IMG/VR virus record: IMGVR_UViG_3300008469_000011
Coordinates: 1-34,039 of that record
DNA from: a virus
Direction: 5' to 3' (one strand)
DNA length: 34,039 nt
A model generated the notes under the pieces. It had not been told where the DNA came from, did not search any database, and was given only the letters and a program-made list of their open reading frames with translations. Position numbers and translations under genes: made by a program. Positions 1 to 7,900 of this stretch are shown here, piece by piece; within the stretch, counting starts at the first letter, position 1; every line of letters starts with the position of its first letter.

Positions 1-1
1 A

Positions 2-916
2 ATGTCAAAAAAGAAAACAACGGAAGAATTTATAGCTGACTCTATAAAGGCTCATGGTACTAGGTACGAGTATAGTAAAGTAGATTATAAAAATAACAGA
101 ACAAAAGTTTGTATTATTTGCAAAGAACATGGGGTGTTCTGGCAACGACCATCAGAACATATAGGTGGGCAAGGATGCCCCTACTGTTCTGGTAATGCTA
201 AATTGAGCACTGAAGCTTTTATAAAGAAATCGAAAGCTATTCATGGGGATTTGTATGATTACTCAAAGGTTAAGTACGTAAATAGTCATACTGACGTTAC
301 AATAGGTTGTTCCCAGCATGGTTGGTTCAATCAGTCTCCTAATAACCATTTACAGGGTAAAATGTGTGGTAAGTGTTCTGGTAATGTTAAATATACAACT
401 TCTGATTTTATAGAAAAGGCTACTAAGGTTCATAATGGTTTTTACTCTTATGAAAAGGTTGATTACAAAGGTGCTCATACGGATGTAGTTATAACCTGTC
501 CTAAGCACGGTGAGTTTAAACAAACACCAACAAACCATTTGAGGAACAAAGGATGTCCAGTTTGCGGTCAGCTTAAATGTGCTACCAGTTACTATAATAT
601 ACCTACAATTTTGTATTTTATAAAGTTCACTAGAAACAACCAAAAGTTTCTAAAGATTGGCATAACAACCAAAACAGTAAAAGAAAGATTTGCAAGAGAG
701 CATTTATCTATTCAAACTCTACATACCATCCAGTTTGAAACAGGGAAACCAGCATTTACCTGCGAACAATATTTACTAAATAAATATAAACAGCATAAGA
801 CAAAGGAAGAGCCTCTATACGGTGGTAACTCAGAAGTCTTAACACATTCCAAAGAGTTAGAACAAGAAATAAAATCCATATTAAAGGACATACATGTACG
901 TGACGAAAAGAACTGA
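2..916 (+). CDS. Free-standing homing-type endonuclease: three DUF723-like zinc repeats plus a GIY-YIG/MUG113-like domain
   Basis: The 304-residue protein has three tandem repeats of about 60 residues (roughly 8-62, 71-127, 134-190). Each begins with a Phe-Ile...His-Gly...Tyr-Asp/Glu-Tyr-Ser/Glu-Lys-Val pattern and continues with C-x2-C or a single Cys, then (E/Q/K)HG.F.Q.P..H, then CP.C or C..C. This is the pattern of DUF723 zinc-ribbon DNA-binding repeats. Residues about 200-290 contain LYFIKF...FLKIGITT followed by a downstream Arg and Glu, resembling the T5orf172/MUG113 branch of the GIY-YIG nuclease fold. Such proteins are usually mobile, site-specific phage nucleases. The ATG is at the window edge, so its ribosome binding site is not visible, but the length and the MSKKKTTEEF opening look complete. 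The end overlaps the next gene by 23 bases. Placement just before connector genes suggests a parasitic insertion between structural genes. The nuclease activity is inferred. Confidence 0.75.
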   Translation: MSKKKTTEEFIADSIKAHGTRYEYSKVDYKNNRTKVCIICKEHGVFWQRPSEHIGGQGCPYCSGNAKLSTEAFIKKSKAIHGDLYDYSKVKYVNSHTDVTIGCSQHGWFNQSPNNHLQGKMCGKCSGNVKYTTSDFIEKATKVHNGFYSYEKVDYKGAHTDVVITCPKHGEFKQTPTNHLRNKGCPVCGQLKCATSYYNIPTILYFIKFTRNNQKFLKIGITTKTVKERFAREHLSIQTLHTIQFETGKPAFTCEQYLLNKYKQHKTKEEPLYGGNSEVLTHSKELEQEIKSILKDIHVRDEKN

Positions 917-1100
917 AGGTTCTATAAAAATTAAAGACAAACTATTCGTAGAAGGTGAAAGACACGCAATATCTACGCAAGACTTCGCATACTTAAAGAA
1001 AACATTCCCAAACCTGTTTGACTTTGAGGGTACACCACCACCTAAAGAAACCACGAAACCAAAAGCTACTAAAAGAGCACCTAAGAAATCTGAAGGATAA
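894..1100 (+). CDS. Small basic protein before the head-tail connector, unknown function
   Basis: The 68-residue protein has a compact N-terminal half (residues 1-44) that fits a small folded domain with a DFAYLKKTFPNLF segment, followed by a Pro/Lys/Thr-rich tail (about 46-68), probably disordered and nucleic-acid or protein binding. The start is supported by AAAGGA at 884-889, four bases before the ATG and inside the upstream nuclease gene. It is two bases upstream of the connector gene. Small proteins with a short globular part and a basic tail are common between the major capsid gene and the gp6-type connector in HK97-like phages. I do not recognise a named family, so the virion role is inferred from position only. 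Confidence 0.6.
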   Translation: MYVTKRTEGSIKIKDKLFVEGERHAISTQDFAYLKKTFPNLFDFEGTPPPKETTKPKATKRAPKKSEG

Positions 1101-1102
1101 TT

Positions 1103-1648
1103 ATGTCACATAGACTGCTTTCAGATTTTAAGAATTTTATAGAATATGGTAATTCAGACACAGAATATGATGAGATATTTTCCTTAGTTCTAGAGTCGGC
1201 TGAGAGTTTTATTGAAAATCTATGTAACATGAAAATTGAACAAGAAAGCTTGACTTACACGTTCAATGGTGATGGCACAGACACTATAAGACTACCATAT
1301 ACACCAATAGCTTCTATTGACACCATAGTTGTATCAAATGATACAAAAGATGTGTCAGACTATTATACCAATGGTAGTTTCTTAGTAGATATGGTGAATA
1401 CCTTTACAACAGGTACACAAAACGTAGTAATTACGTATACCGTTGGGTATCTTGATGCGGATATACCAGCACCCATTAAAACTTCAATGTTTAGAATAGC
1501 TGATAAAATTTATAAAGATATGTCACAAAATAGAGATGGTGTAGCCAGCTTTGATAGTCAAACTAAGGTGGGTGTCGATTTTGTAAAACAGGATTTACCA
1601 GAAGGTGTCTTACTGTTCTTACAGCCATATAGAAATATAGTAGTTTAA
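1103..1648 (+). CDS. Head-tail connector protein, HK97 gp6-like
   Basis: The 181-residue protein has the layout of gp6-like adaptors that form a ring under the portal. An N-terminal helical part (residues about 1-45, SLVLESAESFIENLCNMKI) is followed by a beta-rich middle ending in a TYTVGY motif (about 112-118). A helix then begins with IPAPIKTSMFRIADKIYKD, typical of the 'P..i..a.l..a...y' helix of the family, and the chain ends with LLFLQPYRNIVV. The length is slightly above the roughly 100-170 residues usual for the family. It starts two bases after the previous stop with AAGGA at 1094-1098 and is followed after one base by the gp10-like gene. Gene order (connector, gp10-like, terminator, tube) is the standard siphovirus neck order and supports the call. 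Confidence 0.75.
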   Translation: MSHRLLSDFKNFIEYGNSDTEYDEIFSLVLESAESFIENLCNMKIEQESLTYTFNGDGTDTIRLPYTPIASIDTIVVSNDTKDVSDYYTNGSFLVDMVNTFTTGTQNVVITYTVGYLDADIPAPIKTSMFRIADKIYKDMSQNRDGVASFDSQTKVGVDFVKQDLPEGVLLFLQPYRNIVV

Positions 1649-1649
1649 T

Positions 1650-2120
1650 ATGTTTGCTGTAGACGTTAATTTAAACACAAAGAGCTTTTATACTACCATA
1701 GATAAGTATATAGCTGGTGTGTTTGACGATGTTGAACAATTAGCATATGCAGAACTATCAGATTGGGAACAGTCACTTATAGATGCCTTGAGTGACTACC
1801 TACCCAGAACACAATGGCATAAACTTAGAGAGCCTAGAGATAGAGCTTTTCCTTATATGAACTCAGGTGAACTAAAAGATTCTGTAAATTTTGATGTTTC
1901 TAATAGACGTACAAAAACCCGTATGTACTTGAATTTAGAAGCAAATATTTCTAGCGTTCATGGTATATTCACCAACGAGGGTGTACGTAATCCAAAAGAG
2001 GCAGACACTGGTGGTTGGGTAGGTTGGATGGATGATGTTCTATTTGGTACAGGTAGACGAAATGTTCGCAGTGCTAGAAGCATCTTTAACGATGTAGCAG
2101 AGATTAGAAGAGGTAGGTAA
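1650..2120 (+). CDS. Neck/tail completion protein, HK97 gp10-like (tentative)
   Basis: The 156-residue protein lies between the gp6-like connector and the tail-terminator candidate, the usual place of the gp10 family tail completion protein. The N-terminal part contains a long amphipathic helix (VFDDVEQLAYAELSDWEQSLIDAL, split here by position at about residues 25-48). The middle has the 'Y.nSGeLkdSv' pattern at about residues 69-77 and an alternating beta segment TRMYLNLEANISSVHGIFTNEG, both reminiscent of gp10-like proteins, where a helix is followed by a short antiparallel sheet. There is no clear Shine-Dalgarno sequence; the ATG lies one base after the previous stop, suggesting translational coupling. 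The sequence is divergent, so the call rests largely on order. Confidence 0.5.
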   Translation: MFAVDVNLNTKSFYTTIDKYIAGVFDDVEQLAYAELSDWEQSLIDALSDYLPRTQWHKLREPRDRAFPYMNSGELKDSVNFDVSNRRTKTRMYLNLEANISSVHGIFTNEGVRNPKEADTGGWVGWMDDVLFGTGRRNVRSARSIFNDVAEIRRGR

Positions 2121-2533
2121 TGGTAACAACACGAGAATTACAAGATAGAATACATACAGTTATTAAAAACATAAACGGGATAGAATCGGTTTATAACGGT
2201 TCTGTGCCACCCCATACAAGTGTTCGTAAATTTCCTGCCATTTCTATAGATTATGCAGAACAACAAAGACAACGAAGCCAACTATCAGGTAACGTATTTG
2301 ATATTCAGGAAGAGGTAGACCTTTACTTGTATATCAAAGTAAAAAGAAACGAGGAGGATAGTGAGACAGCTGATTTTATTGACAGTATCAACAAGTCACT
2401 TATGGAAGATGAAGTACTTGGGGATATGACAATAGACCACTACATTAACTATGTGAATAGAGATGGTGGAATATTAGCACCTTACTACTTAACAAGACTC
2501 ACATTGTTCTTGCAATATAGAGCAATGTGTTAA
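2120..2533 (+). CDS. Tail terminator-like protein
   Basis: The 137-residue protein is encoded by a gene overlapping the previous stop by one base (TAATG), with GAAGAGGTAGG just upstream as ribosome binding site. Its predicted alternation of an N-terminal helix (residues 4-18), a central strand pair (KFPAISIDYAEQ, EEVDLYLYIKVKR), a second helix (about 90-104) and C-terminal strands ending in LTLFLQYRA matches the alpha/beta fold of tail terminator proteins, which cap the growing tail tube and join it to the neck. It directly precedes the major tail protein, exactly where terminators sit in siphovirus genomes. No single diagnostic motif exists in this family, so the call is by order and secondary-structure pattern. 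Confidence 0.55.
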   Translation: MVTTRELQDRIHTVIKNINGIESVYNGSVPPHTSVRKFPAISIDYAEQQRQRSQLSGNVFDIQEEVDLYLYIKVKRNEEDSETADFIDSINKSLMEDEVLGDMTIDHYINYVNRDGGILAPYYLTRLTLFLQYRAMC

Positions 2534-2557
2534 TTAAATTTACAAAAGGATATAAAC

Positions 2558-3583
2558 ATGGCAATTCGTTCAAAAAGTAAGCTGGTTGCAGCTAAAATTG
2601 AAAGCACTTTTAACGTAGCAGAGACATTAACAGACACTGAGGCACTTGAAGTTGCAATGAGTACTAGCATTTCAGCTACACTAGACACAATCGACAGAGA
2701 TGTTATTCGTGATTCACTAATTGGTCTTGCACCAATTCCTGTACGTGAGAATGTAAGTGGTAACGTAGATTTTGAGTTGATTCCTTCAGGAACTGACAGT
2801 GATTTAAATGGTGATGCTTTCTGGGAAGCAGCTATGGGTAAGAAATCACCACTTGGTAGTGATACTGGTGCTTTTATTGGTTTTTCTGATGCTGGTACAA
2901 CTCCTGCAAAAGCTATCTATATGGCAGCTGGTGGTGAAACAGGTACAGCAACAGCGTACACTCTTTCAGGAACTACAGACGCTACTAAGTCTTTAACTAT
3001 TAAAGAGTTTATGGGTGCTGATAAGTCACTTTTAACAACTGGTAACGTCATTGAGTCACTTTCAATTGATTTGCCAACTGCTGGTGTATGTACAGCAAAA
3101 TTTAACTTTGGTGGTTGTGGTTTTGAAACTAACAACTCTGACACAAAACTTAATGGTTCTTGTGTAAATGAAATCCCTTTTGTTGGTAAATCAGCAACTT
3201 TTACAGTTAATGATGTGACATATGATGCCACAGATGTAAATATTACTGTTAATAACGAGATTTACAACTTGGAGACTCTAGCTACTGATGGTTACGCTGA
3301 GAAAGTTGTTACTGGTAAGACTGTAACGGGTTCTTTCAAAATTCTTTTTGATGACTTCTCTGAACTTACAGCATTCCAGAATAGCACAGATGGTGCTTTG
3401 TATATTGAGATTGCTCAAGGTACTGATAAGTTCGCTGTATACGTCCCAACTATGCGTAGAACGAGCGTATCAACCCAAGACAACTCAGGAATTATTGAGC
3501 AGAGCATCGAGTTCCAAGTTGTTGAGTCATGTGGTGGAGCTGCAACAGAAGCTATCATCGTTGCTTGTGAAAACAACGCATAA
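2558..3583 (+). CDS. Major tail protein (tail tube subunit)
   Basis: The 341-residue protein opens with MAIRSKSKLVAAKIESTFN and has the acidic, Thr/Ser/Gly-rich, beta-strand-rich composition of major tail proteins. Early segments such as 'R..iRdsL.....i.vre.vsG..dfEl.p.G' (residues about 45-75) recur in tube proteins of Gram-negative siphophages. About 75-130 residues in the middle look like an inserted surface domain rich in Gly/Thr, followed by the return strand 'G.v.k..FNFGGCGFETN'. The start has AAAAGGA at 2543-2549. Strong ribosome binding, codon composition and a perfect 10-bp hairpin just after the stop (3585-3609) fit a highly expressed virion gene. It sits between the terminator candidate and the chaperones, as expected. 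Confidence 0.72.
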   Translation: MAIRSKSKLVAAKIESTFNVAETLTDTEALEVAMSTSISATLDTIDRDVIRDSLIGLAPIPVRENVSGNVDFELIPSGTDSDLNGDAFWEAAMGKKSPLGSDTGAFIGFSDAGTTPAKAIYMAAGGETGTATAYTLSGTTDATKSLTIKEFMGADKSLLTTGNVIESLSIDLPTAGVCTAKFNFGGCGFETNNSDTKLNGSCVNEIPFVGKSATFTVNDVTYDATDVNITVNNEIYNLETLATDGYAEKVVTGKTVTGSFKILFDDFSELTAFQNSTDGALYIEIAQGTDKFAVYVPTMRRTSVSTQDNSGIIEQSIEFQVVESCGGAATEAIIVACENNA

Positions 3584-3584
3584 C

Positions 3585-3609
3585 TAATAGAACCTTCAGG
3601 GTTCTATTA
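3585..3609 (+). terminator. Perfect 10-bp hairpin after the tail tube gene
   Basis: Bases 3585-3594 (TAATAGAACC) and 3600-3609 (GGTTCTATTA) are perfect reverse complements around a five-base loop TTCAG. The hairpin starts two bases after the tail tube stop codon. There is no run of T after it, so it may be a weak terminator, a processing site, or a 3' stabilising structure for the abundant tube mRNA rather than a full intrinsic terminator. Confidence 0.55.
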
Positions 3610-3632
3610 ACCATCTATTAACTTAATTTAGA

Positions 3633-3638
3633 TATAAT
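3633..3638 (+). promoter_or_regulatory. Candidate -10 box (TATAAT) for the chaperone/tape-measure operon
   Basis: A perfect TATAAT lies in the only sizeable gap of the left structural block, 10 bases before the long stem-loop at 3648-3723, so transcripts would start at about 3645. No good TTGACA is visible at the usual 16-18 base distance; the upstream stretch is AT-rich. An isolated -10 box in AT-rich DNA can occur by chance, so this is a candidate only. Confidence 0.4.
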
Positions 3639-3647
3639 CATCCAAAG

Positions 3648-3723
3648 AAGATTTAGTAGCGTGGGTGTAGACAGCCTCCTCTCTCCCATGCGTGTGTTTA
3701 TCACACCCATTCTACTAAGTCTT
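3648..3723 (+). promoter_or_regulatory. Long stem-loop with anti-Shine-Dalgarno loop in the leader of the chaperone gene
   Basis: Bases 3648-3668 pair with 3703-3723 over 21 positions: 18 Watson-Crick pairs, two G-U pairs and one C/T mismatch (3660/3711). The 34-base loop (3669-3702) contains GCCTCC at 3674-3679, followed by a further pyrimidine run. This hexamer is the exact complement of GGAGGC at 3750-3755, the ribosome binding site of the gene starting at 3764. A TATAAT box 10 bases upstream would put this element at the very 5' end of the transcript. It could therefore be a leader RNA that controls translation by pairing loop and ribosome binding site, or a 5' stabiliser. An alternative small hairpin (3692-3696 with 3702-3706) overlaps the 3' arm and could compete. 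There is no T-run, so a simple terminator is unlikely. Confidence 0.6.
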
Positions 3724-3763
3724 AGACTTAAAAATTTTAAATACCTTATGGAGGCACATACCA

Positions 3764-4186
3764 ATGGCACTTATTGTAACAACAGGAACACCAAAAGATG
3801 TATACACATATACACCAATTGCAGAACGAGAAGAAGAAAAACCTTTTAGCGTTGAATTTAGAAAGCTAACATTACGCCAACTAGCAAAGCTAGATGACTC
3901 TTTAGTTAGTGTAACTAGCCAAAACCAAGCTATGAGTTTTTCTCAAAAAACAAATGAGTTGGATATGCTAAAAGCAACAATTACTGATTGGGATAATGTA
4001 GAAGACGCTGATGGTAAAAACGTCAAGCTTAAAAAAAGTAAAGATGGTAACCTAACAGATGAATCTTTGCTTATGTTTGCACCATATCACACTGAAATTG
4101 CAAATGTGATTGCAAATGTTAGTAGAGACCCTTTCAATGCCGCACAGCATTTAGGGGAAGATGACCAAGAAGAGGTCACTGAATAA
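3764..4186 (+). CDS. Tail assembly chaperone, lambda gpG-like, first of two paralogues
   Basis: The 140-residue protein is small and acidic at the C-terminus (GEDDQEEVTE) and sits between the tube and tape measure genes, the place of lambda gpG-type chaperones that bind the tape measure before tube polymerisation. It resembles residues 20-125 of the next gene's product in the same order of landmarks: 'f.VEfR.Lt...L..L', then 'a.i..W.nved.DGk' (here DWDNVEDADGKN; there YWNIQDKDGND), then a helix ending in I..VS or I.RNS. The start is well supported by GGAGG at 3750-3754, nine bases before the ATG. That ribosome binding site is complementary to the loop of the upstream stem-loop. No slippery heptamer was seen near its end. 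Confidence 0.65.
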   Translation: MALIVTTGTPKDVYTYTPIAEREEEKPFSVEFRKLTLRQLAKLDDSLVSVTSQNQAMSFSQKTNELDMLKATITDWDNVEDADGKNVKLKKSKDGNLTDESLLMFAPYHTEIANVIANVSRDPFNAAQHLGEDDQEEVTE

Positions 4187-4206
4187 CTTAGTTTAGGGGG
4201 TTACTA

Positions 4207-4923
4207 ATGGACGTGGAGGCAACCCAACGGACATCTACTGTTTATAAAAACACTTACTTATTTACCCCAAAAGAAGATACAGGTTCTTTAACTCAATTTA
4301 CGGTTGAGTACAGAGCCTTATCCTACAAAGAGTTACTTTTTTTACGAAATAATTTTTTTAGTAAAAATATGCAACACTCAGCCAAACCATTTATCATAGA
4401 ATATGCAACCATAAGATACTGGAATATTCAAGATAAGGATGGCAACGATATAACCACAACCACAAAACTATTAGAAGTATTACCACAGGACTATGTAAAT
4501 TTGTTAGTTGAAGATATTTTAAGGAACTCTGTATTACCAGAAGGGTTCGGATATCAAGCCACTACAGGATTAGACCTAGCTATGGATGATAAATTTCAAT
4601 CAGATGATTGGGATTGCACAGAATGTCAACTAAGAAATTTACATAAGCAACGTAACTGCGGATACGTTGATAAAAAAGAATGGAGTGATAAATTTATGTT
4701 GGTAGTAGGTACTGAGACATTCTACGAGTGTCCTATGTACAGCTTAGACCACCAAATTATATCCGATATGTTTAAGACATACTCTATGTCAGAATTAGGT
4801 AATTTACCAGATACTGGAGGACTTTACGACCAAACAGAGTTTTTTGTTACTTCTGCTACTTTAGTACGGAATAAAGTAAAAGCTATGGAGAAAGAGGCAC
4901 ACGAAGAGATGACTAAAAAGTAG
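4207..4923 (+). CDS. Tail assembly chaperone with G-like N-terminus and T-like cysteine C-terminus
   Basis: The 238-residue protein repeats the fold-pattern of the preceding chaperone in residues about 20-125 (TQFTVEYRALSYKEL, YWNIQDKDGND, LVEDILRNS). It continues with a C-terminal domain absent from the first protein: DDWDCTECQLRNLHKQRNCG (about residues 137-156), a Cys-x2-Cys...Cys motif typical of T-type extensions, then a helical tail. This is the composition of a lambda gpGT fusion, but encoded as an independent gene with its own strong ribosome binding site (AGGGGG at 4195-4200) 20 bases after the first chaperone's stop. It probably binds the tape measure and tube subunits during tail assembly. 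A short hairpin overlaps its stop codon. Confidence 0.65.
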   Translation: MDVEATQRTSTVYKNTYLFTPKEDTGSLTQFTVEYRALSYKELLFLRNNFFSKNMQHSAKPFIIEYATIRYWNIQDKDGNDITTTTKLLEVLPQDYVNLLVEDILRNSVLPEGFGYQATTGLDLAMDDKFQSDDWDCTECQLRNLHKQRNCGYVDKKEWSDKFMLVVGTETFYECPMYSLDHQIISDMFKTYSMSELGNLPDTGGLYDQTEFFVTSATLVRNKVKAMEKEAHEEMTKK

Positions 4924-4927
4924 TCAT
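4909..4927 (+). repeat. Short hairpin overlapping the chaperone stop codon
   Basis: ATGACTA (4909-4915) and TAGTCAT (4921-4927) form a perfect 7-bp stem with a five-base loop; the TAG stop codon of the chaperone is in the 3' arm. A TATAAT follows at 4927-4932, so the region before the tape measure start (4955) may also carry a weak promoter. The structure is small and could be coincidental. Confidence 0.3.
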
Positions 4928-4954
4928 ATAATAATTAGACTTGGGAGATATAAT

Positions 4955-7900
4955 ATGGCAATTAAAAACATGAACTCTACAGCTACCATAAAGTTTGTAG
5001 CAGATACTAACGAGTACAAAAAAGCTACAGAGAAGGCATTTACTGGCACTACAGCTATGGCTTCTGATGTTACAGATGCTCAAAAAAATGCCGCCCAAGC
5101 AACACAGATAATCTATGGAAAAAGCCTAGAGTTACAAAAAGCTATAGCATCTGCTACAGGTGATGTTAAAAAACAGATGCAACAAGCTCACAACGCCATG
5201 ATAGAGCTGTTGAAAGATTTAGAAGCTGTAGGAAAAAGTGATGGTGCTGAGAATGGGACAGAGATGACCATTACCGATATAAATAAAGCTCTCTTACAAG
5301 CAACCGAAACAACTAGACTATTCCATAGAGAAATAGCGGCAGCTTCAAAAGCTAGTAGTGGGTTTGATGTTAAGATTAACTACCCTAAAATGCAAAAAGA
5401 CCTAAGTGGTTTTAAGAAGCAAATGCAGTCTATTTCAGATATAGAATTAATAGACCCTAAAAATGTTAAAACTTTTCAGGCTATATCTGGTGAGATGGTA
5501 ACACTAGAAAATCGGTATGAACAACTTATCAACCTACATAGTAAAACCACAGACAAAACAATATTAGTTCAAATTGAAGACCAACTATCTATAACTGACG
5601 CAAGAATGCGACAGAACATAAATACTGCCGCAGCTTTAAAAAGTAGCTATACACAAGCTTTAAATGTTAGTAAAGACTCTAACACTATTGACAGGGTATT
5701 AGCGAAAACGAACCTAACTATTGATGAGTATGTAACTAAAGCTGGTACAGCTAAAAAACAACTAGCATCATTTATGAGTTCTTTTGATAATAAAGCACTT
5801 TCTAACCATATTAAAGAAATTAGAAGTTACAAAACACAGCTTGAAAACTTACAGAAAGTTGCAGTTCCTAAAGGTGACGTTGGTTACGCAGAGTACAAGA
5901 AAGAACTTGACCGCTTAACTCAGCTTATAGAGACAAAAGTAACTGCTTATAATAAAGAGTTATCACATATAGGTGATGTTAAAACCAGCAAATTAAAGTC
6001 TATTGCTGATGACCTATCTTTAGAAAAAGCAACTCATGAAGTTGAGAAGTTACAGAAAGAAATTGTTAAATTAAATGGCCTTCCTCTCATAGACCCTACT
6101 GGGGCTACAAATATGCAGTCAAGACTGGCAGAAGAGAACAATGACTTAATACAACTTAGTCAAACATTAGAGAAATTAACCTCTAAGTATGCGGCACTAA
6201 AACAGCAACAAAAGCAAGGCATTAACGTAGATAAAGACCTAGCAGAAACCAATGCTTTACTACAAAAAACTGCTGGTCTGATTGGGACTACTAAAAAAAG
6301 ATATGTAGAGTATGCAAAAACTGTAAGTAATGCAGAGGGGCTTATTAAGAAAGCCCACACTGATACTCGAGTTGAGTTTGAGGGTATAATCCATAGTCAA
6401 AGTAAAGCCACTGAAAGCTTACGACAGTTTATCAATACACGCTCTAAGTTGGCAAATGATGATGCAATAGCTGCTGCTAATAAATCCATCCTTAAGTATG
6501 AAGCAAGTATAGATAACCTAAATATAACTGCCAAAGAACAACAGGATATAATAAATGCAACTGGTGCTGCAATTGATAAATTAAAACAGAAGTACCAACA
6601 GCAGATGCTAGCAAATAAAGCTGCTGGTAACTCTGATATCAAACTTCAAAAAGAGATGGCTGCTACATTAGCACAAGTTCGTGAGGAAGAAGCAAAGTTA
6701 ACTAAACAGCTTGCACGTAAGAACTCTATTTTAAGACAGTCTAGGACTGATACTAAACGGTACTCTCAGGAGATTTCAAAGCTAAAAGCTAACCTTGCAG
6801 AGACTTCTGGGTTGAAGAGATTTGCTGATATTATAAAGCGTACTGCTATGTATATTACTGGTGGGTCAATGGTTTTTGCTGCTATTGCTACTGCCAGAGC
6901 TATAACAGAGTTTACTGAAGAAGCTGATAAGGCTGCTAGAACACTGTCAGCAGTACTTGATATTCAAGGTGATGTTAACCAGAGGTTCACTCAAGCAACT
7001 ATGATTGAAGAGAACTTGATTAATTTAACCAAGAGATATGGTGGTACTTTAGAAGATGTTAATTCAGCTGCCTTAGAGCTAGGACGTGCAGGTATTCCTG
7101 TTGATAAGCTATCAGCTGCTACAGAGGCAGTTATTAAGATGGCAAAATTAACTGGGGACACAGTTGCAACCTCTGCATCAGCTATGGTAACCTACACATC
7201 AGTTTTTAACCATCTTGATGTTGATGTTTTGGGTGATAAGTTAGCCTACGTTGCTAATCAATCACGTATGTCTACTCAAGATATTGGTACATTCTCTAAC
7301 TACGCTCTAGCAACTGCTAAGACTGTGGGATTAACTATAGATGCTATTAACGGTATGGCAATTGCTTTTAGTAATGCTGGTTTCAATGCATCTACTTCTG
7401 GTACTCAGATTCGTAAGTTTGCAAACATTCTTAATGATACGTCAACCGACACCAGAAAATTCTTTATGGAGATGGGAACTAACCAAAGTATGTTAGCCTT
7501 TAACATAGCTAAGGGTGGAAAAGAGTCCAATCAGGCATTTATAGAATTTATTAGAAACTTACAAACAAAAACCAGACCAGCTTTTAATAAGGCAGTAGCT
7601 GGTATGGATATTCTGGTTAAAAATGTCCTTTCTGGTTTGTATGAAAATGGTGATGATGTTATCAACAAGCTAAATGGAAGTATTAATAATTCTGTAGGTG
7701 AGCTTGATAAAGCACTTATTGTTACAGAGTCATACACAGCAACTTGGGAAAAACTTAAAGTTGTTTTAGAAGACTTTGGTTCTAAGGCTATTACTCCTGT
7801 TTTTGATGTAATGCAAGGAATCGCTAATGTTATTATAGATAATAAAGACAGTATAACAGCTTTAATCAAAGCAGTAGCTTTATTAACTGTAACTTACGCA

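Noticed and set aside
3648-3723. Stem-loop considered as a tRNA or an intrinsic terminator
   Set aside because: There is no cloverleaf, no T-loop consensus and no CCA-like end, and no T-run follows the stem.
3661-3849. GTG-started 62-codon frame across the stem-loop
   Set aside because: It runs through the structured leader, overlaps the well-supported chaperone start in another frame and has no ribosome binding site.
4028-4037. CTTAAAAAAA run in the first chaperone gene as a possible -1 frameshift site
   Set aside because: The codon phase does not give an X XXY YYZ heptamer, it lies mid-gene rather than near the stop, and the T-like domain is already supplied by the second gene.
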